This document shows, piece after piece, positions 48,801 through 57,324 of a stretch of DNA of 64,000 bases. Source of the stretch: Chitinophagales bacterium (GTDB lineage: Bacteria > Bacteroidota > Bacteroidia > Chitinophagales > Saprospiraceae); NCBI GenBank assembly GCA_017303875.1, contig JAFLBP010000018.1:62001-126000 (forward strand), given 5' to 3'. Made by a program: the position numbers and the translations under genes. Each line of letters begins with the position of its first letter. The stretch's first letter is position 1. The notes under the pieces are model-generated. The model saw only the letters and a list, made by a program, of their open reading frames with translations. It ran no database searches and had not been told where the DNA came from.

Positions 48801-49709
48801 TTAACGACGACCACCGCCGCCGCCACCACGGCGATCTCCGCCACCACCGCCGCGACGATCTCCGCCGCCGCCACCGCGACGATCACCACCGCCACGACGA
48901 TCACCACCGCCACCGCGACGATCTCCGCCTTCACGGCGTTCACCGCGTTCACCGCGTTCGCCGCCGCGACGATCTCCGCCTTCGCGACGATCATTGCCTG
49001 TGCCTTGGCTTTCAGCACCTGCGAACGGAGTAAGTTCGCGTTTGGTCAGTACTTCACCTTTAAAGATCCACACTTTGATGCCGATTTTGCCGTAAACGGT
49101 AAGGGCTTCAACGAGTGCGTAGTCGATATCGGCGCGGAAAGTATGCAGGGGTGTACGTCCTTCTTTGAATTCTTCCGTACGGGCGATTTCAGCGCCTGCA
49201 AGACGACCGCCGAGGCGGATCTTGATACCCTCGCCACCAGCGCGCATAGTGCTTTGGATAGCAGCTTTGGTAGCACGGCGGTAGTTGATACGCGCTTCAA
49301 TTTGTTTGGCGATTTGTTCACCTACAATATTGGCGTCGAGTTCTGGCTTACGGATTTCAAAGATATTGATCTGAACGTCTTTACCGGTCAGTACTTTGAG
49401 CTCTTCTTTGATAAGGTCAACCTCTTTACCACCTTTACCGATAATGATACCGGGGCGGCTGGTATGGATGGTTACGGTAACGCGTTTCATCGTGCGTTCG
49501 ATCACAATACGAGCGATACCGTTTTGCATCGGCTTGTTGCGATCACGGGAGTCGGCCTGAGCTGTTTTCGGGCGACGCGCACGGAGGTAGTTGCGGATTT
49601 TTTCATCCTCCACCACTTTAAGTCCGTAGTCTTTGTCGGCGAACCAGTTGGAGTCCCAGCCCCGGATGATTCCTAAGCGATTACCGATTGGATTTGCTTT
49701 CTGACCCAT
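48801..49709 (-). CDS. rpsC: 30S ribosomal protein S3 with Arg/Gly-rich tail
   Basis: 302 residues; the first 235 or so are ordinary S3 (MGQKANPIGNRLGIIRGWDS, KH motif IVIERTMKRVTVTIHTSRPG, GRLAGAEIARTEEF), which forms part of the mRNA entry channel helicase. After a hinge (GAESQGTGN) come about 60 residues built from DRRGG/GERR repeats (RGG-box type). The DNA of this tail is a degenerate repeat at 48801-49000. The tail would be strongly basic and flexible at the mRNA entry. Confidence 0.97.
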   Translation of the reverse strand: MGQKANPIGNRLGIIRGWDSNWFADKDYGLKVVEDEKIRNYLRARRPKTAQADSRDRNKPMQNGIARIVIERTMKRVTVTIHTSRPGIIIGKGGKEVDLIKEELKVLTGKDVQINIFEIRKPELDANIVGEQIAKQIEARINYRRATKAAIQSTMRAGGEGIKIRLGGRLAGAEIARTEEFKEGRTPLHTFRADIDYALVEALTVYGKIGIKVWIFKGEVLTKRELTPFAGAESQGTGNDRREGGDRRGGERGERGERREGGDRRGGGGDRRGGGDRRGGGGGDRRGGGGGDRRGGGGGGRR

Positions 49710-49745
49710 TTATTCAATGCGTGAATGAGTGATTGCTATTAAGGT

Positions 49746-50108
49746 TTACTCGCCGTCGAGTGCGACGCGGTTGGCGACAACCAGCGTTACGTGGTTACGG
49801 CGTTTGCGCACCCGGTATGCGCGGCCTTGCGGTGCCGGAAGGAAGCGGTAGATAATGCTACCCGGATCCACTTGTGCGGTTTTGATGTACAGGTCGAAAT
49901 CATCGGAAGCACCGCTTTGGTCGGCCTTTTGTTCCCAGTTATTCACTGCGGACAGAAGGAGTTTTTCGAGCCATACGGCGGCTTCTTTATTCGTGTATTT
50001 GAGAATGCTGAACGCATCAACCACGTTGCGTCCGCGGATGTTATCCACGACAAGGCGCATTTTGCGCGGTGACATAGGACAATTTCTCAGTTTAGCTACT
50101 GCTTCCAT
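49746..50108 (-). CDS. rplV: 50S ribosomal protein L22
   Basis: 120 residues, normal length. Its loop lines the exit tunnel. Typical are NCPMSPRKMRLVVDNIRGRN, WLEKLLLSAVNNWEQK and APQGRAYRVRKRRNHVTLVV. Confidence 0.98.
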   Translation of the reverse strand: MEAVAKLRNCPMSPRKMRLVVDNIRGRNVVDAFSILKYTNKEAAVWLEKLLLSAVNNWEQKADQSGASDDFDLYIKTAQVDPGSIIYRFLPAPQGRAYRVRKRRNHVTLVVANRVALDGE

Positions 50109-50174
50109 TGTTGTAGAAAAAGTGATTAAAGACGGTAAAATGCGTTAGCTGTTGAACCGGCTTATTATCCGTTT

Positions 50175-50441
50175 TTACTTTTTGTTACCAGCGTGGCCGC
50201 GGAAGTTACGGGTGGGAGAGAACTCACCCAGCTTGTGGCCTACCATGTTTTCGGTGACGAACACAGGAACGAAGGTTTTTCCGTTATGTACGGCGATGGT
50301 TTCACCCACCATATCCGGTACGATCATGGAAGCCCGGCTCCAGGTTTTGATCACCTGTTTGCGGTTGCTTTGTTTCGATTTCTGCACCTTTTCCATCAAC
50401 GCGTGATGTACGTAAGGGCCTTTTTTAAGTGAACGCGGCAT
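50175..50441 (-). CDS. rpsS: 30S ribosomal protein S19
   Basis: 88 residues, normal length. MPRSLKKGPYVHHALMEKVQ, TWSRASMIVPDMVGETIAVH and VTENMVGHKLGEFSPTRNFR are family hallmarks. S19 lies in the 30S head with S13. Confidence 0.98.
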   Translation of the reverse strand: MPRSLKKGPYVHHALMEKVQKSKQSNRKQVIKTWSRASMIVPDMVGETIAVHNGKTFVPVFVTENMVGHKLGEFSPTRNFRGHAGNKK

Positions 50442-50480
50442 CGTAAATGAGTTATTTCGACGTTCGTGTTATGGGTTCAA

Positions 50481-51311
<831 letters not shown>

Positions 51312-51337
51312 GACTGTAGAGTTGTTAAGTTTTCAGT

Positions 51338-51640
51338 TTATTGTTCTTCGCTGCCGAAGAGATCGATGCGGTCACCGGGCGTGAGGGTAACATACGCTTT
51401 TTTATAAGCGGATTTGGTACCACGCACGATGGCGGTTTTGGTGCTGCGTGATTTGGGTTTGCCCGGCATTACGGCCGTGCTCACACTTTCGACGCCCACG
51501 CCGAACATTTTTTCAACTGCCGACTTGATCTCGATTTTATTCGAGTCGCGGTTTACCACGAAGGCATACGTGTTGCGCTTGTCAGCGAGTTTGGTTGCCT
51601 TTTCGGTAATAACCGGTTTTATCAGAATCTGCTTAGCCAT
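51338..51640 (-). CDS. rplW: 50S ribosomal protein L23
   Basis: 100 residues, normal length. L23 docks trigger factor and SRP at the exit tunnel. ILIKPVITEKATKLADKRNT, NKIEIKSAVEKMFGVGVESV and KAYVTLTPGDRIDLF identify it. Confidence 0.98.
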   Translation of the reverse strand: MAKQILIKPVITEKATKLADKRNTYAFVVNRDSNKIEIKSAVEKMFGVGVESVSTAVMPGKPKSRSTKTAIVRGTKSAYKKAYVTLTPGDRIDLFGSEEQ

Positions 51641-51659
51641 GTTGTTTACTGTTTAAGAA

Positions 51660-52286
51660 TTAGTCGCAGAATTCTTTGATTTTTTCCACGGCGCTTTCTG
51701 CGAGTACAATCGTGCCGGCGCGCATGATTTGATACGTATTCAGATCCTGAGCCGGAGCGATTTCGGCTTTTTCGATGTTACGGCAAGACAGGTAGAGTGT
51801 TTTGTCGTAAGCAGCGAGAACCGTCAGCGGCTTTTGATCAGCCACGTTGAGGTTTTTCAGGATATTGAAAAAGCCTTTCGTTTGCGGTGTTTCGAGGGTG
51901 AAATCTTCCACCACCACGATTTTACCGGCTGCGGCTTTGGCCGACAGGGCACTGCGACGGGCCAGGCGGCGCACTTTGGCGTTTACCTGAATATCGTAGT
52001 TACGGGGGCGCGGACCGAATACACGGCCACCACCGCGGTAGAGCGGGTTGTTGATGTCACCTTTACGCGAACCGCCCGTACCTTTCTGCTTGTGGAGCTT
52101 ACGGGTAGAGCCGCTGATTTCGCTGCGCTCTTTGGATTTATGCGTACCCTGACGTTGTGCGGCAAGGTAGCGTTTCACGTCAAGCCATACGCTGTGCTCG
52201 TGCGGTTCAATGCCGAACACGTCGTCGGGCAGCTCGATGGTGCGCCCGGTAGCTTCACCTTTAGTGTTATAGACCTTAACTTGCAT
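51660..52286 (-). CDS. rplD: 50S ribosomal protein L4
   Basis: 208 residues, normal length. L4 lines the exit tunnel and in E. coli controls the S10 operon by attenuation. The extended loop is recognisable (KLHKQKGTGGSRKGDINNPL, YRGGGRVFGPRPRNYD). Confidence 0.98.
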   Translation of the reverse strand: MQVKVYNTKGEATGRTIELPDDVFGIEPHEHSVWLDVKRYLAAQRQGTHKSKERSEISGSTRKLHKQKGTGGSRKGDINNPLYRGGGRVFGPRPRNYDIQVNAKVRRLARRSALSAKAAAGKIVVVEDFTLETPQTKGFFNILKNLNVADQKPLTVLAAYDKTLYLSCRNIEKAEIAPAQDLNTYQIMRAGTIVLAESAVEKIKEFCD

Positions 52287-52312
52287 GGTGTTCGCAATTA
52301 GAGCCAGAGAAA

Positions 52313-52933
52313 TTATTTTTCGATCGTTACGTAAGCTCCTTTGTGTCCGGGGATTGCACCCTTAACGAGGAGCAGGTTCTGGTCAGGGAAAACCTTGAGT
52401 ACCTGCAGGCGACGTACTTTCACCTGGTCGGCGCCCATGTGGCCTGCCATACGCATTCCTTTCATTACTTTGGCTGCGAACGAAGAGTTACCCAAAGAGC
52501 CCGGTGCGCGGAGGCGGTTGTGCTGACCGTGGGTTTGCTGCATTACGCCGCCGAAGCCGTGGCGCTTTACTACGCCCTGGAAGCCTTTACCTTTGGAGGT
52601 ACCGGTTACGATAACGCGGTCGCCTTCATTGAAAACTTCTTCCAGTTTTACTTCGTCGCCGAGCGATTTGCTCAGGTTCATGTTGCGGAACTCTCTTACT
52701 TTGTAAAGAGGTTCGGTGCCGGCTTTCTCAAAGTGTCCTTTGAGCGGTGCCGGGGTGTTTTTTAATTTGCGCTCGCCGTAGGCTAACTGGAGGGCTTCAT
52801 AGCCGTCGTTTTCCTGGGTACGCACTTGAGTGACAACGCAAGGACCAACTTCGATGATCGTGCAAGCAACGTTTTTACCGTTGTTGTCGTAGATGCTGGT
52901 CATGCCGAGTTTTTTGCCAATCAGACCGTTCAC
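52313..52933 (-). CDS. rplC: 50S ribosomal protein L3
   Basis: 206 residues, normal length. L3 is an early 50S assembly protein. MNGLIGKKLGMTSIYDNNGK at the start and GFQGVVKRHGFGGVMQQTHG with RAPGSLGNSSFAAKVMKGMR in the middle are diagnostic. The 209-bp spacer to rpsJ is structured. Confidence 0.98.
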   Translation of the reverse strand: MNGLIGKKLGMTSIYDNNGKNVACTIIEVGPCVVTQVRTQENDGYEALQLAYGERKLKNTPAPLKGHFEKAGTEPLYKVREFRNMNLSKSLGDEVKLEEVFNEGDRVIVTGTSKGKGFQGVVKRHGFGGVMQQTHGQHNRLRAPGSLGNSSFAAKVMKGMRMAGHMGADQVKVRRLQVLKVFPDQNLLLVKGAIPGHKGAYVTIEK

Positions 52934-53142
52934 TTGTCAGAAATTTAATATTTGAACGATTGGTTGATGTAGTATTCTGCGCAACGCCAAACCAAGTGGA
53001 GATGGCTACGGCAGCGACAGATATACGGAAAGCGATCGCCCGTTTTTATACGGAATCGCTTTCGGCTGTTGCAGTTATTCCGTCAGACGGAGTACTTTGA
53101 CCGCAGCCGGAAGTACCGACTTGTAGAGTGTTTGTGTGCGAA
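52934..53142 (-). promoter_or_regulatory. Structured leader between rpsJ and rplC
   Basis: A spacer of 209 bp without a gene. It contains a perfect 9-bp stem, GAAAGCGAT (53028-53036) with ATCGCTTTC (53055-53063), and a direct repeat TATACGGAA (53022-53030 and 53047-53055). No TAnnTTTG box is seen on the minus strand. An RNA leader controlling L3/L4 synthesis is possible. Confidence 0.4.
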
Positions 53143-53451
53143 TTAGGTGAGCTTGACCTGAATGTCAACACCGCTCGGGAGTTCCAACTTGGAGAGAGCG
53201 TCCACCGTCTTTTGTGTCGGTGTGTAGATTTCGATCAAGCGCTTGTGGGTGCGCAACTGAAACTGCTCCCGAGCTTTCTTATTCACGTGCGGCGAGCGCA
53301 GCACGGTGAAAATTTCTTTCTCAGTCGGCAGCGGAATCGGGCCAGTTACAACAGCTCCACTCGCACGAACCGTTTTTACGATCTTCTCAGTGGACTTGTC
53401 CACCAAGTTGTAATCGTAAGAGCGGAGTTTAATGCGAATTTTTTGATTCAT
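53143..53451 (-). CDS. rpsJ: 30S ribosomal protein S10
   Basis: 102 residues from the ATG at 53451; the frame reaches 53496 but the extra residues are not conserved. MNQKIRIKLRSYDYNLVDKS, GAVVTGPIPLPTEKEIFTVL and REQFQLRTHKRLIEIY are family sequences. S10 also acts as NusE in antitermination. It is the first gene of the cluster; fusA and rpsG are not upstream here. Confidence 0.98.
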   Translation of the reverse strand: MNQKIRIKLRSYDYNLVDKSTEKIVKTVRASGAVVTGPIPLPTEKEIFTVLRSPHVNKKAREQFQLRTHKRLIEIYTPTQKTVDALSKLELPSGVDIQVKLT

Positions 53452-53527
53452 TACCTTGAAATTTTTCGATTTCTGCTTTATCTGCCTGAAAACCAAAGAT
53501 TTTTGGCCCCTTCGTCAAAAGCGAGCG

Positions 53528-53559
53528 CAAAGGTAATCAGAACCTGATCGATTTTCCAA
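53528..53559 (-). promoter_or_regulatory. Promoter of the rpsJ ribosomal operon
   Basis: On the minus strand TTG (53559-53557) is followed after 21 bp by TACCTTTG (53535-53528), matching the Bacteroidota -33/-7 pattern, about 77 bp upstream of the rpsJ ATG. Upstream DNA is AT-rich. Confidence 0.7.
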
Positions 53560-53651
53560 GAAAGATTTAAAGTTTTTTTAAAAAATCTTTCAAGTCGGAA
53601 ACTTTTCAGAAAAATCTGCATCCGCACGCCTGCTTTCAGTAGTGTTTTCCA

Positions 53652-53669
53652 TATACGCACCTGCGTATA
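53652..53669. repeat. Short palindrome upstream of the rpsJ promoter
   Basis: TATACGCA (53652-53659) and TGCGTATA (53662-53669) form a near-perfect palindrome with a 2-bp centre, between the maeB stop and the ribosomal promoter. It may be an operator or a weak 3' hairpin of maeB. Confidence 0.4.
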
Positions 53670-53689
53670 CCTGTTTATTCGGGCAATTT

Positions 53690-54916
53690 TTATCCAACCC
53701 AGCTACCTTCTGTCAAATCGCTGATCTCGGCTATTTTCGCCTGCGAAGCAGCTTTAAACACCGCTTTTGCCACGCGCTGTGCCACTTTTTTATCCAATGA
53801 GGGCGGAATAATCAGATCGCGCTTGGGGCGCTCCACGCACGATGCAATGGCGTAGGCTGCCGCCAGTTTCATTTCCGTGGTAATGCGCGGTGCACGGGCA
53901 TCCAGCGCTCCGCGGAAGATGCCTGGAAAGCCCAACACGTTATTTACCTGATTGGGCATATCGCTGCGGCCTGTACCAACGATAGCTGCGCCACCTTTGA
54001 GGGCTTCTTCGGGCATGATTTCAGGCGTCGGATTGGCTAATGCCAACACGATGGGATCTTTGGCCATGGTGGCAATATCTTCAGCAACCAGCAAGTTGCC
54101 CTGACTTACACCTATAAATACATGTGCACCTTTGAGGGCATCTTTCAGGGTGCCGCTTCTGTTCTCGCGATTGCTGAAGGTAAGGGCTTCCCGCTTGGAC
54201 CCATTCAGCTCCTCAAAGCGGCTTTGGGACAAAATTCCCTTGCTGTCGCAAAGAATAATATCGGCAACGCTGATCTCAGGTGCTTCCACGCCAAAACCTT
54301 TAATGAGTTTGGCAATAGCGATACCCGCAGCGCCGGCGCCGTTGATGACCACTTTAAAATCGTTGATGTTTTTCTTCAGTACTTTGGCGCCATTGATCAG
54401 GGCTGCCAGTACAACGATGGCGGTGCCGTGCTGATCGTCGTGAAATACCGGAATACCCAGATCCTGCAGGCGCTCTTCAATTTCAAAAGAACGCGGTGCT
54501 GCAATATCTTCCAGGTTGATGCCTCCGAATACAGGCGCTATCAGTTGAATTGCGCGTACAATTTCATCCGAATCTTTGGTATCCAGACAAATGGGGAAGG
54601 CATCGATACCTGCAAACTTTTTGAACAGCATGGCCTTGCCTTCCATCACCGGAATAGCAGCATGGGGGCCGATGTCGCCAAGGCCAAGTACAGCGGTACC
54701 ATCGGAAACGACCGCTACGGTATTAGCTTTGATAGTATAGGTGTAAACCTGCTCTCTGTCGTGGAATATTTCCATACAGGGCGCTGCTACGCCGGGGGAA
54801 TACACGGTAGACAGGTCTTCTTTTGTTTTTACCGGCACTTTTGACCGGATAGCAATTTTGCCGTGGTGTTTTTTGTGCAGCTTGAGGGAGTCCTCATTAA
54901 AATTATGCTTTTCCAC
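53690..54916 (-). CDS. maeB: NAD(P)-dependent malic enzyme
   Basis: 408 residues from a GTG at 54916. It decarboxylates malate to pyruvate with NAD(P)H production. Visible are STVYSPGVAAPCMEIFHD, the metal and substrate segment AVLGLGDIGPHAAIPVMEGK, INLEDIAAPRSFEIEERL, FHDDQHGTAIVVLAALINGA and the GAGAAGIAIAKL nucleotide fold. The C-terminal phosphotransacetylase-like domain of the long MaeB form is absent, so this is the short form. No ATG fits the N-terminus. Confidence 0.95.
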   Translation of the reverse strand: MEKHNFNEDSLKLHKKHHGKIAIRSKVPVKTKEDLSTVYSPGVAAPCMEIFHDREQVYTYTIKANTVAVVSDGTAVLGLGDIGPHAAIPVMEGKAMLFKKFAGIDAFPICLDTKDSDEIVRAIQLIAPVFGGINLEDIAAPRSFEIEERLQDLGIPVFHDDQHGTAIVVLAALINGAKVLKKNINDFKVVINGAGAAGIAIAKLIKGFGVEAPEISVADIILCDSKGILSQSRFEELNGSKREALTFSNRENRSGTLKDALKGAHVFIGVSQGNLLVAEDIATMAKDPIVLALANPTPEIMPEEALKGGAAIVGTGRSDMPNQVNNVLGFPGIFRGALDARAPRITTEMKLAAAYAIASCVERPKRDLIIPPSLDKKVAQRVAKAVFKAASQAKIAEISDLTEGSWVG

Positions 54917-54979
54917 ACTGAACTTGATTTGGTAAAAAAATGGCCAGGTTTTCGCGAAAGGCGGCGCGAAAGTAGTTAT

Positions 54980-55354
54980 TTATTCGGGCACAAAGCGGAT
55001 TGACAGCGAGTTTACACAGTGGCGTGTATTTTTTGCTGTAAAACGTTCGCCCTCGAACACATGCCCCAAGTGCCCGCCACAGGCATTGCAGCAAATTTCC
55101 ACGCGGCGCATGCCGAAACTGTTGTCGGTATGCCGGGTAATGGCGCCCGGGATTTCATCATCAAAAGAAGGCCAGCCGCAGCCGCTGTCAAATTTGTCAT
55201 TGCTTTTGTACAAGGGGGCATTGCAACGGCGACAGATATACGTACCGGCGGCTTTATGATTCCAGTATTCGCCGGAAAACGCGCGTTCAGTGCCTTTTTG
55301 GGCAATTACCCTTTCTTCTTCAGGAGTAAGGGCATTCCAGTTTGATTGATCCAT
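54980..55354 (-). CDS. msrB: Peptide methionine-R-sulfoxide reductase MsrB
   Basis: 124 residues from the ATG at 55354; the longer frame has a weak N-terminus. It reduces methionine R-sulfoxide. Two zinc-binding CxxC pairs are present (ICRRCNAPLY and CCNACGGHLGHVF), with FDSGCGWPSF and the catalytic Cys in TRHCVNSLSIRF. There is no signal peptide, so it is cytosolic. The start lies 19 bp after the cytochrome c peroxidase stop on the same strand. Confidence 0.96.
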   Translation of the reverse strand: MDQSNWNALTPEEERVIAQKGTERAFSGEYWNHKAAGTYICRRCNAPLYKSNDKFDSGCGWPSFDDEIPGAITRHTDNSFGMRRVEICCNACGGHLGHVFEGERFTAKNTRHCVNSLSIRFVPE

Positions 55355-55373
55355 AACAGGTAGTTTAGTAGCA

Positions 55374-56306
55374 TTACTGAACAAAACGATCGTCGGTCAA
55401 TGCTTCGAGGAAAGCTTTGAGGTCGGCCTTTTCCGCTGCGCTGAGGCCCAGCGGCTGGCGGAGCAGGCTGTCGCGGTTGATGGAGGTTTTGACGAACTGG
55501 TCGGGTTGATCGTAGTAGTCAATCACCTCCTCCAGGGTTTTAAACATCCCGTTGTGCATGTATGGGGCGGTAACGGCAACATTGCGCAGACCGGGGGTTT
55601 TGAATTTGCCGAGGTCGGCGCTGTCGCGGGTAAGCGCGAAACGGCCGACATCATTCAGGGTTCCGCTTCCGGTAAACAGGCCGATATTCCGGAATTCATC
55701 GCCGGTAAAGTCGGGTGAAAAATGGCAGTCGAAACATTTGCCTTTATCCATAAAAACCCTGCGGCCGCGCACGGCGGCTTCGCTCATGGGGTTGGCTTTA
55801 CCGCGCGCCCAGCGGTCGAAGGGGCTGTCGCCGGTTTCGAGGGTACGCACATAGGCGGCGAGTGCGGCGGCTAATTTGCCGGCATCGGGTTTTTGGCCGT
55901 ATACTTTTTTGAAAGCGCCGGCATAATATTTATCGCTGCGCAGGCGGCGCACGGCTTCTTCCAGCGGCAGGCGCATTTCCACGGTATCCTGAATGGGCAT
56001 GAGCACTTGTTGTTCGAGGCTGCCGGCGCGGCCGTCGAAGAAAAAGTGCGATCGGCTGGTCATGTTGGTAATTCCCTGTGTATTGCGGCGGCCGAGGCGC
56101 CCCCCTACCCCTTTACTCACTGCGCTGGTATCGGCAAATCCGAAGGCGGGGATATGGCAGGAGGCACAGCTGATGCTGCGATCTTCGGAGAGGATCGGGT
56201 CGAAAAAAAGTTTTTCACCGAGAGCTTCTTCCGTCAGATCGGTTGGCGGTACAAAAGCCGGGAACAGGAGAACGGCAGCAAAGGCTGCAAGCAGGTAATA
56301 TTTCAT
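55374..56306 (-). CDS. Di-haem cytochrome c peroxidase
   Basis: 310 residues from the ATG at 56306 (a GTG at 56312 is also possible). A signal peptide (YYLLAAFAAVLLFPAFVPP) directs it to the periplasm. Two haem c motifs are present, C47-H51 (SCASCHIPAFGF) and a second near residue 190 (KCFDCHFSPDF), and the family motif SHFFFDGRAGSLEQQ follows the first. It reduces hydrogen peroxide with electrons from cytochrome c, or belongs to the related MauG group. Its place beside msrB suggests a shared oxidative-stress role. Confidence 0.93.
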   Translation of the reverse strand: MKYYLLAAFAAVLLFPAFVPPTDLTEEALGEKLFFDPILSEDRSISCASCHIPAFGFADTSAVSKGVGGRLGRRNTQGITNMTSRSHFFFDGRAGSLEQQVLMPIQDTVEMRLPLEEAVRRLRSDKYYAGAFKKVYGQKPDAGKLAAALAAYVRTLETGDSPFDRWARGKANPMSEAAVRGRRVFMDKGKCFDCHFSPDFTGDEFRNIGLFTGSGTLNDVGRFALTRDSADLGKFKTPGLRNVAVTAPYMHNGMFKTLEEVIDYYDQPDQFVKTSINRDSLLRQPLGLSAAEKADLKAFLEALTDDRFVQ

Positions 56307-56424
56307 TTGCACAGGGAAATGACTTAAATTTTAGCGGCAAAGTTCCGGCATGCATTCAACAACACCAATGATAAAAATCATCCGTCACAACGCTTTCAAC
56401 CGGCTATAGCATCCCCTACGAAGT

Positions 56425-57237
56425 CTATTTCTCATCCGGCCGTGGCGCGTTGTCGGAATCGGGCGTGTGTGTATCCGGATGCGCATCGCTCAGATCGCCG
56501 GCTTCGGTATCGGCAGTATCGGCGCCGGCATTTTGAGCAGCTTCGTGCGCATCAATCTGATCGGCTATCTCTACGGCTGTTGGTACTCCGGGCGCTTCCT
56601 CTGCATGCGTTTCCTTAAAAAAGCGGCGTTGGAAAAGCAGAATGAGGATTACGCCTACGGTAATGGCGGCGTCGGCCACATTAAAGATGGAATTGAAAAA
56701 ACGGTAGCGCTCGCCGCCGATACCGGGTATCCATTCGGGAATATTGACCCAGAACATCGGGAAATAGAACATATCTACCACTTTACCATGCAGAAAGGTG
56801 CCGTATCCTTGTCCCCAGGGCACAAAAGTTGCCGGCTGGCAATCGCCCGGGTCGTGTACCGGCGATTCGGTAAAGATCATGCCGTAGAAAGCACTGTCGA
56901 TAATATTACCCAGAGCACCGGCAGTAATCATACCCATACAAAGGATAAAACCCATGTTGGCGCCCATTTTCAGAAGCCAGCGAATATACCAGATGAGCAT
57001 ACCGACGAGGATAATCCGGAAAGAGCTGAGGGCGAGTTTGCCGTAGGCCCAGTCGAAGGTAATGCCGAAAGCCATGCCTTCATTTTCCACAAAACGCAGT
57101 TGGGCCCAGTCGGCGCCAAACATCCGCACGACATCGCTTTCGCAGGTGCTGAAATTGGTTTTGATATATATTTTCAGGGCCTGATCTATCAGCAGAACCA
57201 GAAAAATGAGTAGTACAACTTGGTATCCTCTTTTCAT
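56425..57237 (-). CDS. lspA: Lipoprotein signal peptidase with acidic tail
   Basis: 270 residues from the ATG at 57237 (MKRGYQVVLLIFLVLLIDQ). LspA cuts the signal peptide of prolipoproteins in the inner membrane. Four spans and the two catalytic Asp motifs are visible (AGALGNIIDS and IFNVADAAIT), as is the conserved LRFVENEGMAFG. A loop insertion of about 45 residues separates the catalytic motifs, as in other Bacteroidota. The C-terminal 60 residues are a cytoplasmic Asp/Ala/Thr-rich tail not found in short homologues. Confidence 0.94.
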   Translation of the reverse strand: MKRGYQVVLLIFLVLLIDQALKIYIKTNFSTCESDVVRMFGADWAQLRFVENEGMAFGITFDWAYGKLALSSFRIILVGMLIWYIRWLLKMGANMGFILCMGMITAGALGNIIDSAFYGMIFTESPVHDPGDCQPATFVPWGQGYGTFLHGKVVDMFYFPMFWVNIPEWIPGIGGERYRFFNSIFNVADAAITVGVILILLFQRRFFKETHAEEAPGVPTAVEIADQIDAHEAAQNAGADTADTEAGDLSDAHPDTHTPDSDNAPRPDEK

Positions 57238-57324
57238 CAATTGGAATATTTCTTGTCTTTGGCGGCGCAAAGAAACGACGAATTTTTCAGATTATTGGAA
57301 TGGCCTGTTTTTCGCAGATCCGGC

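Noticed and set aside
48738..49676. 312-codon plus-strand frame rich in Thr/Ala opposite rpsC
   Set aside because: It reads the complement of the S3 tail repeats and S3 itself; the low complexity derives from the DRRGG codons.
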